Translations under genes and position numbers: made by a program
NCBI GenBank assembly: GCA_023384415.1
Contig: JAHDWJ010000012.1
Span: 62,001 to 126,000 of the forward strand
DNA: 64,000 bases
DNA from: Anaerolineae bacterium
GTDB lineage: Bacteria > Chloroflexota > Anaerolineae > Promineifilales > Promineifilaceae
Direction of reading: 5' to 3'
Part shown: piece after piece, positions 1 to 8,838 of the stretch
How positions within the stretch are numbered: the stretch's first letter is position 1
Layout: each line of letters opens with the position of its first letter
The notes under the pieces: model-generated
Seen by the model: only the letters and a program-made list of their open reading frames with translations
Databases searched by the model: none
What the model was told of the DNA's origin: nothing

Positions 1-2
1 AA

Positions 3-950
3 GACCCGGCCCTGGTACTGCCCGATTTACGGGAAGCGTTAGCCCTTTTACTAAAGCACCTGAGAAAAACTGAGGGGAGTGAAGGAAAACTCCTTGCCGC
101 GTCACCCCGCCACCTCACCCCCTCGCCACTCCCCATCCACTACCCCCTGCCGTACCCCCAATGGGCCGAAATGATCGGCCAGGCTACCCGGCAAATGCGC
201 CAGGGGGAGATGGCCAAGGTAGTGCTGGCGCGGGTGGGAGAGATACGTTTGGCTGAAACGGTGGCCATAGATATGGCTCTGGCAAACCTGACCACCCGTT
301 ACCCCAACTGCACAACCTTTTTATTTGAGCCGCGGCCGCATCATGCCTTCTTTGGAGCCACCCCAGAACTCCTGGTTCAGGTACAGGGTACCCAGGTTGA
401 GACCATGGCCCTGGCCGGTTCTATTCGGCGCGGCCGCGATTCCCAAGAAGATGCCGCTCTAGGGCAAACCCTATTAGCTGATCCCAAAAGCCGCCACGAG
501 CATAACCTGGTGGTACAGTCCATCCACCGCCGCCTGGCCCCTCTCAGCCAAACCCTGACTATCCCCCAAACCGGTCTCTTACAACTAAGCTACATCCAAC
601 ATTTACACACCCCTATAACCGGCACCTTATGCCAAAAAAGGGGCATTCTCCCCCTGGTAGAAACATTGCACCCCACCCCAGCCCTAGGGGGGTCGCCGCG
701 GCCGCAGGCCATGGCCTTCATCCGCGCCGCCGAGCCGGTGACAAGGGGGTGGTATGCCGCTCCCATTGGCTGGATTGATCCCCAACTGGATGGAGCTTTT
801 GCCGTGGCCATCCGCTCTGCCGTCACCCAGCGAGAGCGGGTCTGGTTATACGCCGGGGCCGGCATTGTGGCGGATTCCCAACCCCAGGCTGAGTGGGATG
901 AGACAGAGTTGAAGTTTAGCCCCATCCGGCAGGTGCTGGAGATCAAATAA
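3..950 (+). CDS. menF: Isochorismate synthase, 3' part (5' end outside window)
   Basis: The frame is open from the first bases of the window, so the N-terminus lies upstream. The visible 315 residues are the chorismate-binding domain that converts chorismate to isochorismate for menaquinone (or siderophore) synthesis. Family motifs appear in order: AKVVLARV, FFGATPELLV, ALAGSIRRGRD, a KSRHEHNLVV segment, LHPTPALGGSPR, and the C-terminal YAGAGIVADSQPQAEWDETE block. The LHPTPALGG and GAGIVA..S..EW.ET signatures favour isochorismate synthase over anthranilate synthase component I. It ends 50 bases before the tRNA-Sec gene. No other menaquinone gene is in the window. EntC-type activity cannot be excluded without the upstream neighbours. 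Confidence 0.88.
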   Translation, partial: DPALVLPDLREALALLLKHLRKTEGSEGKLLAASPRHLTPSPLPIHYPLPYPQWAEMIGQATRQMRQGEMAKVVLARVGEIRLAETVAIDMALANLTTRYPNCTTFLFEPRPHHAFFGATPELLVQVQGTQVETMALAGSIRRGRDSQEDAALGQTLLADPKSRHEHNLVVQSIHRRLAPLSQTLTIPQTGLLQLSYIQHLHTPITGTLCQKRGILPLVETLHPTPALGGSPRPQAMAFIRAAEPVTRGWYAAPIGWIDPQLDGAFAVAIRSAVTQRERVWLYAGAGIVADSQPQAEWDETELKFSPIRQVLEIK

Positions 951-964
951 GAGGGGGTCACGAC

Positions 965-992
965 TTGCATCCTTGCTAACTTCGTCTATATT
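965..992 (+). promoter_or_regulatory. Promoter of tRNA-Sec
   Basis: A -35-like TTGCAT (965-970) is followed after 16 bases by TATATT (987-992). The mature tRNA starts at base 1000, seven bases after the -10, which is the usual spacing to the start of transcription. It lies in the spacer after menF. Confidence 0.5.
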
Positions 993-999
993 CCCTAAT

Positions 1000-1095
1000 G
1001 GGAGTGGTTGTGTCCCGGTGGATGCCCTTGTCTTCAAAATAAGTGGCTGGCTGTGCAGAACAGGCGGCGGTGGGTTCGACTCCCATCCACTCCCG
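1000..1095 (+). tRNA. selC: tRNA-Sec (anticodon TCA)
   Basis: This 96-nt gene folds as a bacterial selenocysteine tRNA. It has an 8-bp acceptor stem (GGGAGTGG with CCACTCCC), a 6-bp D stem (1010-1015 with 1020-1025) closed by a 4-base loop, a 5-bp anticodon stem (1027-1031 with 1039-1043) around CTTCAAA with anticodon TCA at 1034-1036, a long variable arm (about 1046-1068), and a 5-bp T stem with TTCGACT loop. The discriminator is G. The 8+5 acceptor/T architecture and 6-bp D stem are diagnostic of tRNA-Sec. No selA, selB or selD is visible in the window, so the rest of the system must be elsewhere. Confidence 0.95.
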
Positions 1096-1111
1096 ATGAG
1101 GGCCAAAAACA

Positions 1112-1150
1112 AAAGCGGGCGGCGTGATGATCTATCACGCCGCCCGCTTT
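1112..1150. terminator. Bidirectional terminator
   Basis: A perfect 17-bp inverted repeat (left arm 1112-1128, right arm 1134-1150, 5-base loop) is followed by a T-rich tract on both strands. It separates the tRNA-Sec gene from the converging gene that ends at 1190 and probably terminates both. Confidence 0.9.
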
Positions 1151-1189
1151 ACGTTTTAATATTTTTATGGGTGCTTCTGTTTAACCCTG

Positions 1190-1885
1190 TTAATCCATCC
1201 GGCGGTTGACTGAGCGCGGCCGCTGCATCACTACCCCCACCAGGATAAATACCAGCCCGGTAAAGGTAAGGAATAAAATGGCCGGGGCCACCACCGCCCC
1301 AGAAGCAGGCAGCACTGCCGGGCCTGGGGCGGCAATTGCTCCTCTGCGGATACAAAAATCAACCCCTACCGCGACAGGTTGGGTCTGATCCAGGAAGACC
1401 GAATGGACAGCCGCTGAGGAAACGGAATAACCAGCCGGGGGAATAGCTGAGACCTGCCAGGTGCCTAACCCCGCTGCTACCAGGCCATAACTCCCATCTC
1501 CCCCTGATTCCAGGAAAACCGTAGTCTGGCCATCGTTGCTGATAAAACGGATGACAATGCCAGACAGAGGTGGCTCATTTTGACCAACACATCGCCCATC
1601 ATTGTTTTTATCTTCATAGATGGTGCCGCGGATAGAGCCAATGTTTTGCCCCCCGCCCCCACTGCTGGGAGGCGGCTCTCCGGTAGGCGGGGATGGTGGC
1701 GGTGGGGTGTTGGTTGCCGGAGCAACAGTGGGGGTGTGGGTGGGAGTCTCACTCCCTTCTGAGGTGGGGGTGGGACGTGGGGTATTGGTAGGGGTCGGGT
1801 CTCCCTGAGCCTGAACCGGGGCTGCCCCCAGGCCAAATAGAATAAAAGAAATAGCTATAGCTGCGGCCGCAAGGTAACGAAACAT
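1190..1885 (-). CDS. Exported SdrD-B-like domain protein with Thr/Pro linker
   Basis: 231 residues from the ATG at 1885, preceded by an SD GGGAGGTG. An upstream in-frame start is less likely because it would extend past the signal peptide. A signal peptide (hydrophobic residues 4-25, cleavage near VQA-QG) is followed by a Thr/Pro-rich stalk (about 28-75). Then comes a beta-sandwich domain starting GSIRGTIYEDKNNDGRC and resembling SdrD B-type/prealbumin-like repeats, which often bind calcium through the D-x-N-x-D loop. A C-terminal membrane segment and a short basic tail (RPRSVNRRMD) suggest cell-surface anchoring. It converges on tRNA-Sec. The exact function is unknown. Confidence 0.8.
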   Translation of the reverse strand: MFRYLAAAAIAISFILFGLGAAPVQAQGDPTPTNTPRPTPTSEGSETPTHTPTVAPATNTPPPPSPPTGEPPPSSGGGGQNIGSIRGTIYEDKNNDGRCVGQNEPPLSGIVIRFISNDGQTTVFLESGGDGSYGLVAAGLGTWQVSAIPPAGYSVSSAAVHSVFLDQTQPVAVGVDFCIRRGAIAAPGPAVLPASGAVVAPAILFLTFTGLVFILVGVVMQRPRSVNRRMD

Positions 1886-1934
1886 GGAACACCTCCCATT
1901 TGGCAGGTAAATCACCCAAACAACGATTAGACCG

Positions 1935-1965
1935 TTATTTTATGTCTATTCTTATTTTATGTCTA
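1935..1965. repeat. Short direct repeat upstream of exported protein gene
   Basis: The 14-mer TTATTTTATGTCTA occurs at 1935-1948 and again at 1952-1965 (period 17), about 50 bases upstream of the start at 1885 on the minus strand. The spacing is compatible with a tandem protein-binding site or duplicated -10-like TAAAAT boxes. This is an inference from position only. Confidence 0.4.
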
Positions 1966-2039
1966 CAGGACATTAGTGACAAGTGTCAGATTTCAGGTTT
2001 CGGGTTTCAAGCGGCAGCCTGAAACGTACAGTTCACCCA

Positions 2040-3920
2040 TTAGGCCCGCTCGGCCAGGGTAGACCATCGTTCAAATGTTTGCTCCAGTTCTGCTTCCAGG
2101 GTATGAAGCTGATTGGTTAGCTGTTCCAGCCGTTGGTAATCATGGCCGCTGCTGTTAATGGCCTCTGCCAGAGCGGCCTGCTCCATTTCCAACTCGGCGA
2201 TTTTGCTTTCCAGCCGCTCCAGCTCCCGCTTTTCGTTGAAAGTGAGTTTGCGCGAAGCCGTAGGCTCTGAGCGCGAAGGTGCTGGCGAGGCCGGCCGCGC
2301 CTGGGGTGATGGTTTAGAAATGGCTTCGGCCCGGAGACGGGTATACGTTTCATACGGAGCCGGGTAGCGGTGAACCAACCCATTGGCCTCAAACCCAAGC
2401 AAGAAGTCTACGGTGCGATCCAAAAAGTAACGGTCGTGGCTGACGACGATGAGGCAGCCCTGGAACTGATCCAGGAACTGTTCTAGCACCCCAAGCGTTT
2501 GAATATCCAAATCATTGGTGGGTTCATCGAGAAGCAGGACATTGGGCTGGCGGACAAGGGTATAGAGCAAGGCCAACCGCCGCCGCTCTCCGCCGCTAAG
2601 GCTGGCGATGAGGGCTTGCTGCTGCGGCCGCGTAAACAAAAACCATTCCAACATTTGCGCCGCCTCCAACCTATCCCCCCCCTCGGTACGAATGAGCGGG
2701 GCCGCCGCGGCGATAAAATCATGTACCCGCATCTCATCGCGCAGCATAGCCGATTCCTGGTCAAAATACCCTAACTCCACTGTCGGCCCCCAGACCACAG
2801 AGCCGCTGTCAGGGGGGACCCGACCCGCCAACACATTAAGCAGAGTCGTTTTGCCCGTTCCATTGGGGCCGATGATACCGATGCGGCCGCCTGGCTCTAA
2901 ATCCAGGTCAAAATTGCGGAACAGGGGCTGTCCACTAAACCCTTTGCTCAGCCCCCGCACCGCTAACACCTTTTTGCCTAACCGTTTACTGGCTAAAGCC
3001 ATAGCCACCCGGTCTTCCCCCAGGTCGTACCGAATCTGGCGCAGCTCTTCAACCCGCTGGATACGGGCACGCTGTTTGGTGGTCCGGGCGGCCGCGCTCC
3101 GGTGCAGCCAGGCCAGTTCCCGCCGTAAAATACCTCGCCGCTTATCTTCCGCGGCCGCAAACTGCTCCTGCCGTTGGGCCTCTTTCTCCAGATAAGCCGT
3201 GTAATTACCTGGGTAAACCACCAACTCCCGCCGGTCCAGTTCCACAATCCGATTCACCACCCGGTCGAGGAAATATCGGTCATGGGTCACCATAAACAGG
3301 GCGCGGGGAATATCCTGGAGATACGTCTCCAACCAGGCAATCGCATCCGCATCCAGATGGTTCGTTGGTTCATCCAGGATGAGTAAATCGGCGGGATCGA
3401 GCAGGGCGCGGGCCAGGGCCACTCGTTTGCGCTGCCCACCGCTCAGATGGGCAATGGGGGTTTGGAATTCGGTAATACCCAATTGGGTAAGGATTGTTTT
3501 GGCATTGTTCTCCGCCGCCCATCCCTGGGTGCGGTCCATTTCCTGGGTGAGATGGGCCAGACGGTCTAAGAGGGCGGGGTGTTGCGGCCGCGACTGGAGT
3601 TCCGTCACCACCTGTTCATACGCCAGCAGCAGCTTCATCTGGGGGGAGTCACTGGCAAAAACTTGTTGCAGCACTGTCAACCCATCATCCAGTTCCGGTT
3701 CCTGAGCCACATACTGCCGTCGTACCCCGCCCCAGACAATCAGATTGCCTTCATCTGGGGTTTCCAGGCCGGCCAACAAACGGAGCAGCGTCGTCTTGCC
3801 ACTTCCATTCGGGCCAATCAAGCCAATACGATCCCCGGCATTGATGAGCAGGTTCACCTTGTCCAGCAGCACTCGTTCGCTATACTGTTTACTGACATTT
3901 TCGATGGTTATCAGATTCAT
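2040..3920 (-). CDS. uup: ABC-F family ATPase, Uup-like
   Basis: 626 residues with two ABC domains and no membrane segments. Domain 1 has Walker A GPNGSGKTT, signature LSGGQRKR and LDEPTNHLD. Domain 2 has GPNGTGKTT, LSGGERRR and LDEPTNDLD. A linker joins them, and a C-terminal coiled coil (about 560-620) follows a low-complexity Pro/Ser stretch. The C-terminal coiled-coil domain is typical of Uup. ABC-F proteins act on ribosomes (translation factors or antibiotic protection), and Uup also affects DNA structures and transposon excision. It follows treS by 19 bases on the same strand, so the two may be co-transcribed. The ABC-F assignment is firm; the Uup subgroup is less certain. Confidence 0.9.
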   Translation of the reverse strand: MNLITIENVSKQYSERVLLDKVNLLINAGDRIGLIGPNGSGKTTLLRLLAGLETPDEGNLIVWGGVRRQYVAQEPELDDGLTVLQQVFASDSPQMKLLLAYEQVVTELQSRPQHPALLDRLAHLTQEMDRTQGWAAENNAKTILTQLGITEFQTPIAHLSGGQRKRVALARALLDPADLLILDEPTNHLDADAIAWLETYLQDIPRALFMVTHDRYFLDRVVNRIVELDRRELVVYPGNYTAYLEKEAQRQEQFAAAEDKRRGILRRELAWLHRSAAARTTKQRARIQRVEELRQIRYDLGEDRVAMALASKRLGKKVLAVRGLSKGFSGQPLFRNFDLDLEPGGRIGIIGPNGTGKTTLLNVLAGRVPPDSGSVVWGPTVELGYFDQESAMLRDEMRVHDFIAAAAPLIRTEGGDRLEAAQMLEWFLFTRPQQQALIASLSGGERRRLALLYTLVRQPNVLLLDEPTNDLDIQTLGVLEQFLDQFQGCLIVVSHDRYFLDRTVDFLLGFEANGLVHRYPAPYETYTRLRAEAISKPSPQARPASPAPSRSEPTASRKLTFNEKRELERLESKIAELEMEQAALAEAINSSGHDYQRLEQLTNQLHTLEAELEQTFERWSTLAERA

Positions 3921-3939
3921 GGAGAAAAAGACAAACGGA

Positions 3940-5544
3940 TTATAGCTGCGCCATTTCTAGCCAATGGGTTGCATAACCAGGCAGTTCCATGTCAGGGGAT
4001 AGGGTGATGCTGCGTTTTCCGGGATGGAGCAGGTCGTGGAAGATACCGCTCAAACTGCCGCCCAGAGGTTGGGGGTGCATACTAAGGTTATAGAGGCACA
4101 ACACCCGCTCATCCGGCAGCACTCGCCAATAAACCAGAATGGCCGGGTTGCGAGTCGGGATGATCTCCATGGTACCTCGTCGGAGCGCGGCCGCGTGCTG
4201 TCTCGTCTTAATCAATTTCCGGGTACGCCACAGATAAGAATCCTCGTTCATTTCCTGTAAGGCCACATTCACAAATTGGTACCCAAACACCGGGTCACTA
4301 ATCACCGGAAAATAGGTTTCCTCAGCCGTCGAAAACCCGGCTTGATGTTCGGCATTCCACTGCATCGGCGTTCGGCAGCCATGTCGGTCGGGCAGCCAGA
4401 TGTCATCCCCCATGCCAATTTCATCCCCATAATAGATGATAGGCGTCCCCGGCAGGGAGAGGTGCAGGGCATTAAGCAAAAGCCAGCGGTCAGGATGATT
4501 ATCCAGCAGCGGGGCCAGGCGGCGACGGATGCCTAAATTCAGGCGCATTCGGGGTTTGGGCGCATATTGCTGCCACATCCACTGCCGCTCTTCGGGCGTC
4601 ACCATTTCCAAAGTTAACTCATCGTGGTTACGCAAAAAAGTCATCCATTGGCAGCCTTCAGGAATCGCTGGGGTGCGGGCCAATATGTCAACAATCGGCG
4701 TCTTATCTGCCTGTTTCAGAGCCATATACAGCCGGGGCATAATGGGAAAATGGAAACAAATCTGGAACTCATCCCCATTGCCAAAATAGGGGAGTAAATC
4801 TTCCGGCCATTGGTTAGCTTCGGCGATGAGAACGCGGCCAGGGTACTCCTCATCTATGAGGCGACGTACTTTTTTCAGAAAAACGTGGGTTTCGGGCAAA
4901 TTTTCGCAGTTGGTGCCTTCGCGCTCATACAAATAAGGTACAGCATCGGCCCGAAAGCCATCTACACCGGTATCCAGCCAAAAGCGGATAATATTGAACA
5001 TTTCTTCATGGATGGCCGGGTTGTCATAGTTGAGGTCAGGTTGGCTGCTGTAAAAACGGTGCCAAAAATAGCGACCAGCAGCCTCGTCATAGGTCCAGTT
5101 TGATTTCTCTGTATCCAGGAAGATAATCCGGGTGTCGGCGTACTCCTGCCCGGTGTCGCTCCAGACAAAATAATCATGGTAGGGGGAGTTGCGGTCTTGA
5201 CGGGCAGCCTGAAACCAGGGGTGCTGATCGGAGCAGTGATTCATCACCAGGTCTATGATGACCCGGAGGCCACGCTGGTGTGCGGCCGCGACAAACGCCT
5301 TAAAATCATCTAATGTACCGTAATCGGGATGAACCCCCATGTAATCAGCCACATCATAGCCATCATCTTTGAGCGGCGATGGGTAATGGGGCAAAATCCA
5401 GATACACTCCACCCCCAGCGATTTGATGTAATCTAATCGCTCAATCGCCCCACCAAAATCACCATGACCATCCCCATTGCTGTCTTGAAACGCCCGTAAA
5501 TAAAGTTCATAAAAGACCGTATCCAGATACCACTGGTCAGACAT
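3940..5544 (-). CDS. treS: Trehalose synthase (maltose alpha-glucosyltransferase)
   Basis: 534-residue GH13 enzyme interconverting maltose and trehalose by intramolecular transglucosylation. It opens with [20 protein letters not shown], typical of TreS. Catalytic residues can be placed: nucleophile D200 in [10 protein letters not shown], acid E242 in [10 protein letters not shown], and D308 in FLRNHDE. The [15 protein letters not shown] and [15 protein letters not shown] motifs are also present. The C-terminal beta-sandwich domain follows. It is the short form with no fused maltokinase, and no maltokinase gene is visible. It is the first gene before the ABC-F gene. Function is probably osmoprotection or a carbon store. 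Confidence 0.93.
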   Translation of the reverse strand: MSDQWYLDTVFYELYLRAFQDSNGDGHGDFGGAIERLDYIKSLGVECIWILPHYPSPLKDDGYDVADYMGVHPDYGTLDDFKAFVAAAHQRGLRVIIDLVMNHCSDQHPWFQAARQDRNSPYHDYFVWSDTGQEYADTRIIFLDTEKSNWTYDEAAGRYFWHRFYSSQPDLNYDNPAIHEEMFNIIRFWLDTGVDGFRADAVPYLYEREGTNCENLPETHVFLKKVRRLIDEEYPGRVLIAEANQWPEDLLPYFGNGDEFQICFHFPIMPRLYMALKQADKTPIVDILARTPAIPEGCQWMTFLRNHDELTLEMVTPEERQWMWQQYAPKPRMRLNLGIRRRLAPLLDNHPDRWLLLNALHLSLPGTPIIYYGDEIGMGDDIWLPDRHGCRTPMQWNAEHQAGFSTAEETYFPVISDPVFGYQFVNVALQEMNEDSYLWRTRKLIKTRQHAAALRRGTMEIIPTRNPAILVYWRVLPDERVLCLYNLSMHPQPLGGSLSGIFHDLLHPGKRSITLSPDMELPGYATHWLEMAQL

Positions 5545-5667
5545 AAAAACTTACCTCCTGCAAGATAAGGCCTGAGTGCCGAGGACTAAACTAAAAGCAG
5601 CGCCACCCTCACCAACTTCTCTAGGGATAGGGCCAGAGTGAAGGCTTGTATAGCATACCATAAACAC

Positions 5668-5701
5668 AAAAAAAGGAGTGAGTTTGGTGGACTCACTCCT
5701 T
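5668..5701 (-). terminator. Terminator of tRNA-Gln
   Basis: A 10-bp stem (5673-5682 with 5692-5701) is followed on the minus strand by seven T residues (5674-5668). It lies 15 bases after the 3' end of tRNA-Gln. Confidence 0.9.
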
Positions 5702-5716
5702 AAGCCTGAAAATAAG

Positions 5717-5789
5717 CTGAGGTGGTAGGATTCGAACCTACGAATGTCGGATTCAAAGTCCGATGCCTTAGCCACTTGGCGACACCTCA
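5717..5789 (-). tRNA. tRNA-Gln (anticodon TTG)
   Basis: The minus strand folds into a cloverleaf: acceptor TGAGGTG with CACCTCA, D arm GCCAAGTGGCTAAGGC, anticodon stem TCGGA around CTTTGAA (anticodon TTG), T loop GGTTCGAATCC, and discriminator G. No CCA is encoded. A promoter and a terminator flank it, so it is its own transcription unit between recR and treS. Confidence 0.96.
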
Positions 5790-5802
5790 ACGATGCGTCG
5801 GT

Positions 5803-5831
5803 ATGATAGCTGATTTACCCATTCCTGACAA
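5803..5831 (-). promoter_or_regulatory. Promoter of tRNA-Gln
   Basis: On the minus strand TTGTCA (5831-5826) and TATCAT (5808-5803) are separated by 17 bases. The tRNA starts 14 bases after the -10, a good fit to a housekeeping promoter. Confidence 0.65.
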
Positions 5832-5899
5832 CCGGCGGTTGGTTGCTGGCGATTGGCCGTTAGCTGCTGGCGGCCGAAATTACAGGCATCTGCCCCTTC

Positions 5900-6508
5900 T
5901 TACTGCATCTCCTGCCGCCCATCTAAGGCCCGGCTGAGGGTCAATTCATCAGTATATTCCAGGTCCCCCCCCATAGGCAGGCCACGGGCCAGACGGCTCA
6001 GTTTGACTCCAGTAGCGGACAGGCGTCGTTGTAAATACAATGCGGTCGAATCTCCTTCCAGAGTGACGTTGGTGGCAACGATAATCTCCCGGAAACCTCC
6101 CTTCTCTACCCGTTGAATTAACTCAGCCACCTTAAGGTCTTCTGGGCCGATCCCTTCTACAGGGGAGATGGCTCCGTGTAAGACATGATAGCGGCCGCGA
6201 AACGCCCTGGTCTTCTCAATTGCCACCAAATCTAACGGTTCTTCCACCACACAAAGCAGTGTTCCATCCCGGTTTGGATCCGCACAGACGGGGCATGGGT
6301 CTTCTTCGGTGATGTTCCAGCAGGTAGAGCAAAGGCGGGTGGTTGATTTTAGCTCATTGAGGGCAACTGCCAGGTCGGTCGCCAACTCATTTCCCCCTCG
6401 CAAAAGATAAAAGGTCAGGCGAGAGGCCGTTTTTGGCCCAATCCCAGGGAGGCGGGCCAACTCATTGATTAACCGATTTACTGAGCGGGGGAGTACGTTT
6501 TGGGTCAT
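5900..6508 (-). CDS. recR: Recombination protein RecR
   Basis: 202 residues, the normal RecR length. An N-terminal helix-hairpin-helix (RLPGIGPKTASRLTFYLL) is followed by the four-cysteine zinc finger CSTCWNITEEDPCPVC and the Toprim domain starting LCVVEEPLDLVAIEKT. The C-terminal ATNVTLEGDSTALYL and RGLPMGGDLEYTDELTL segments are conserved in the family. RecR works with RecO/RecF to load RecA at gaps. It is the third gene of dnaX-ebfC-recR, a classic bacterial cluster, with a 21-base gap from ebfC. Confidence 0.97.
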   Translation of the reverse strand: MTQNVLPRSVNRLINELARLPGIGPKTASRLTFYLLRGGNELATDLAVALNELKSTTRLCSTCWNITEEDPCPVCADPNRDGTLLCVVEEPLDLVAIEKTRAFRGRYHVLHGAISPVEGIGPEDLKVAELIQRVEKGGFREIIVATNVTLEGDSTALYLQRRLSATGVKLSRLARGLPMGGDLEYTDELTLSRALDGRQEMQ

Positions 6509-6529
6509 GAGCGAACTCGTAGAAAGTTA

Positions 6530-6901
6530 TCAAAGGCCGGCCAGCAGATCACCCAGGCCTAATCCACCGGTTAGTCCTTCCATTTTGCTCGCGGCCGCGG
6601 TCTGAGATTGTTCAATAGCGGTATTAACCGCAGTCAACACCAGGTCCTGGAGCATCTCAACATCCTCGGGATCTACAACTTCCGGGTCAATCTTAATAGA
6701 TTTAAGCCGTTGATGCCCGGTGACGACTACCGTAATCGCTCCACCACCAGTAGTGACAGTGTACTCTTCTTGCTCCAGAAGTTCCCGCTGCTGCAACATA
6801 TCTTGCTGCATCTTTTGAACCTGGGCCATCATATTTTGGGGGTTGTTGGGTACGCCCCCTTTTTTCTTAGCCGGTTTACCACGAAAATTAAACTTAGCCA
6901 T
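6530..6901 (-). CDS. ebfC: YbaB/EbfC nucleoid-associated protein
   Basis: 123 residues from the ATG at 6901, chosen because GGAAGAG lies at SD distance; a GTG 15 bases upstream is the alternative. A short basic N-terminus is followed by the family core (NMMAQVQKMQQDMLQQRELL, a beta hairpin with TTGGGAITVVVTG, then KIDPEVVDPEDVEMLQDLVL) and a Gly/Leu-rich tail. YbaB/EbfC proteins form dimeric DNA-binding tweezers. It lies between dnaX and recR as in many bacteria. Confidence 0.95.
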   Translation of the reverse strand: MAKFNFRGKPAKKKGGVPNNPQNMMAQVQKMQQDMLQQRELLEQEEYTVTTGGGAITVVVTGHQRLKSIKIDPEVVDPEDVEMLQDLVLTAVNTAIEQSQTAAASKMEGLTGGLGLGDLLAGL

Positions 6902-6974
6902 AACTCTCTTCCTCACCTACGTATTGTATATTGCTTTCACTGCCCACTATTGCCTGCTAACGGCTGACTTTCTA

Positions 6975-8570
6975 CTATTCCACCACCTGCCCCCCTAACT
7001 CTTGAGCCAGGGCAATGAACTCTTCTCGGCTAATCTGCGGAGAAGCAGGGTTAGGCGGGGGGGTGTATTGGCCGGTTACGACCACTCTGACCCGGTACTC
7101 TGATCCAAAGATGGTTTGCAGAATCTGATTCACTATCTCCAGACCCCCCGGGTGATTATCAAATTTATCTTTAAGTAAAGGGAAGTCAAACCCCAAAACC
7201 AGCGTTTTCCCTTCCGCTGCCAGCGGTTTGGCCGAGTTGAGCAAAGCTCCCAGGTTACGATTTTGCCCTTTGACTCGTTCAGTCAGGTCACGCCAACGGG
7301 CCTGCACGGCGGGGATGGAAAATCCGTCAGCCGTTTGGGGTGCGGCCGCGACCTCTTTCTCCTGGCTAACCGGCGCGGGTGGGGGTGTTACTCTGGCCAG
7401 AGGGGGCGGTGAGGCAACCGTTGGGGTTGGCCGTTCCACGACATAGTTCACCGCCGGCGTAGGCACCACCGCCGGTTCTACATGGGACGCGGCCGCGATA
7501 GATTCCACCAACGCCAACTCCACCAAAAGTTGGGGCTGCCAACTACTCACCGGAGTCAGGGCCGCTTCATTAAACCGTTTAATCGTCTCTATCAGGTGCA
7601 GCCGGGGAGCACGTTGAGCCTGAGCGTCCATCTCTTGCCGCAGCTCTACCGGACTGTCCAAAACGATGCGGCCGCCAGCTGTTTGCAGCAGCAGCAGATC
7701 ACGCAAATAAGTGACTACCTGCCGGGCCAACTGCCGGGCATCAGCCCCAGAAATAAACGCCTCTTGCAAAATAGAGAGAGCGGCCGCGCTGTCCCCATCC
7801 AACCAGGCCGTTGTCAGATCACATACCGCCCGGATCGGGGCTGTGCCCAACACCGCCTGCGCCCGTTCCAAGGTAATGCGATCATCCGGGCTGGTAACAA
7901 GCTGGTCAAGCAGACTTTCCGCATCCCGTAAACTGCCCGCCCCATGCCGGGCCACCATTTCCAGGGCGTCCGGATCAATTTGCAGCCCTTCTTGCTCCAC
8001 CATCCAATGCAACCGCCGATGGATTTCTGCCTGGGTCAACAGCCGAAAATGGAACACCTGGCAGCGAGATTTAATCGTCACCGGCACCTTATGCTCTTCG
8101 GTGGTTGCCAAAACAAAAATAGCGTGCGGCGGCGGCTCTTCTAATGTCTTGAGCAGCGCATTAAAGGCGGCAGTCGAAAGCATGTGAACTTCATCAATGA
8201 TATAAACTTTGTACCGCCCTTCACTGGGAGCGAAGTTGATCTTATCCCGCAGGCTGCGAATATCATCCACCCCGGTATTAGAGGCAGCGTCAATTTCAAT
8301 CAAATCCAAAAAACGCCCCTGCCCAATAGCCTGGCAGATAGAGCAGGCATCATCAGGCCGCTGGGTGGGGTCATCATGGAGACAGTTGACCGCCTTAGCC
8401 AACAGCCGGGCTGAGGTGGTTTTGCCCGTGCCTCGGGGGCCAGAGAACAGATAGGCATGACCAACACGGCCAGCGGCAATCGCCTGACGCAGGGTGTGGG
8501 TAACATGTTCTTGCCCAACGACATCATCAAACCGGGCTGGTCGCCATTTACGGTAAAGAGCCTGAGACAT
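6975..8570 (-). CDS. dnaX: DNA polymerase III subunit gamma/tau
   Basis: 531-residue clamp-loader ATPase. Walker A GPRGTGKTTSARLLAKAVNC is followed by the zinc module, DEVHMLSTAAFNALLKTLEEPP (Walker B and switch) and the SRC sensor (KSRCQVFHF). Domain III and a Pro/Val-rich linker follow, then a C-terminal region that could be tau-like. In the zinc module the usual second cysteine is replaced by Asp (PDDACSIC where E. coli has PCGVCDNC), leaving C63 and the last two cysteines as obvious ligands. It heads the dnaX-ebfC-recR operon. Confidence 0.96.
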   Translation of the reverse strand: MSQALYRKWRPARFDDVVGQEHVTHTLRQAIAAGRVGHAYLFSGPRGTGKTTSARLLAKAVNCLHDDPTQRPDDACSICQAIGQGRFLDLIEIDAASNTGVDDIRSLRDKINFAPSEGRYKVYIIDEVHMLSTAAFNALLKTLEEPPPHAIFVLATTEEHKVPVTIKSRCQVFHFRLLTQAEIHRRLHWMVEQEGLQIDPDALEMVARHGAGSLRDAESLLDQLVTSPDDRITLERAQAVLGTAPIRAVCDLTTAWLDGDSAAALSILQEAFISGADARQLARQVVTYLRDLLLLQTAGGRIVLDSPVELRQEMDAQAQRAPRLHLIETIKRFNEAALTPVSSWQPQLLVELALVESIAAASHVEPAVVPTPAVNYVVERPTPTVASPPPLARVTPPPAPVSQEKEVAAAPQTADGFSIPAVQARWRDLTERVKGQNRNLGALLNSAKPLAAEGKTLVLGFDFPLLKDKFDNHPGGLEIVNQILQTIFGSEYRVRVVVTGQYTPPPNPASPQISREEFIALAQELGGQVVE

Positions 8571-8611
8571 AAGGTTAGTTTAACATTGTGGCAAAGGGGG
8601 AGCAACCCAAT

Positions 8612-8640
8612 TTGACAGCCCTTTGACCCACCCTTACAAT
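8612..8640 (+). promoter_or_regulatory. Sigma70-type promoter upstream of S1-domain gene
   Basis: TTGACA (8612-8617) is followed after 17 bases by TACAAT (8635-8640) in the divergent spacer between dnaX and the S1-domain gene. The leader to the start at 8839 would be about 190 bases and carries a dispersed repeat. Confidence 0.65.
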
Positions 8641-8720
8641 TTGACGACGAGGGACAAAAGATAGGTACACGGATTAAAAACTTGTGGTGAGCTTATTGTA
8701 GGTACGCCCCGCAAGGTACC

Positions 8721-8794
8721 ATCTGTGCAAATTTGTGACATCTGTGGTTAAAAAATTGCTTTGAGTCCTTCGCGTCTTAGCGGTGAAAAATTCT
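8721..8794. repeat. Dispersed intergenic repeat, 'CGCGTCTTAGCGGTG' family
   Basis: The spacer contains ATCTGTG...GACATCTGTGGTTAAAAAATT followed by a CCTTCGCGTCTTAGCGGTGA block. Related text recurs at 14601-14639 (CCGCATCTTAGCGGTGGA) and, more distantly, at 26401-26477. It does not look coding and seems to be a short degenerate repeat family confined to spacers. Confidence 0.5.
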
Positions 8795-8838
8795 TGCTTT
8801 CGTTCTTCGTTATCTGTCCTTACCCTGAGTATTGGCCC

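Noticed and set aside
2608..3195. Open frame on the plus strand antisense to the ABC-F gene
   Set aside because: It is a long chance frame opposite the ABC-F gene with no motif and no SD.
7711..8187. Open frame on the plus strand antisense to dnaX
   Set aside because: Its translation is Arg/Ser-rich without family resemblance and it lies fully inside dnaX.
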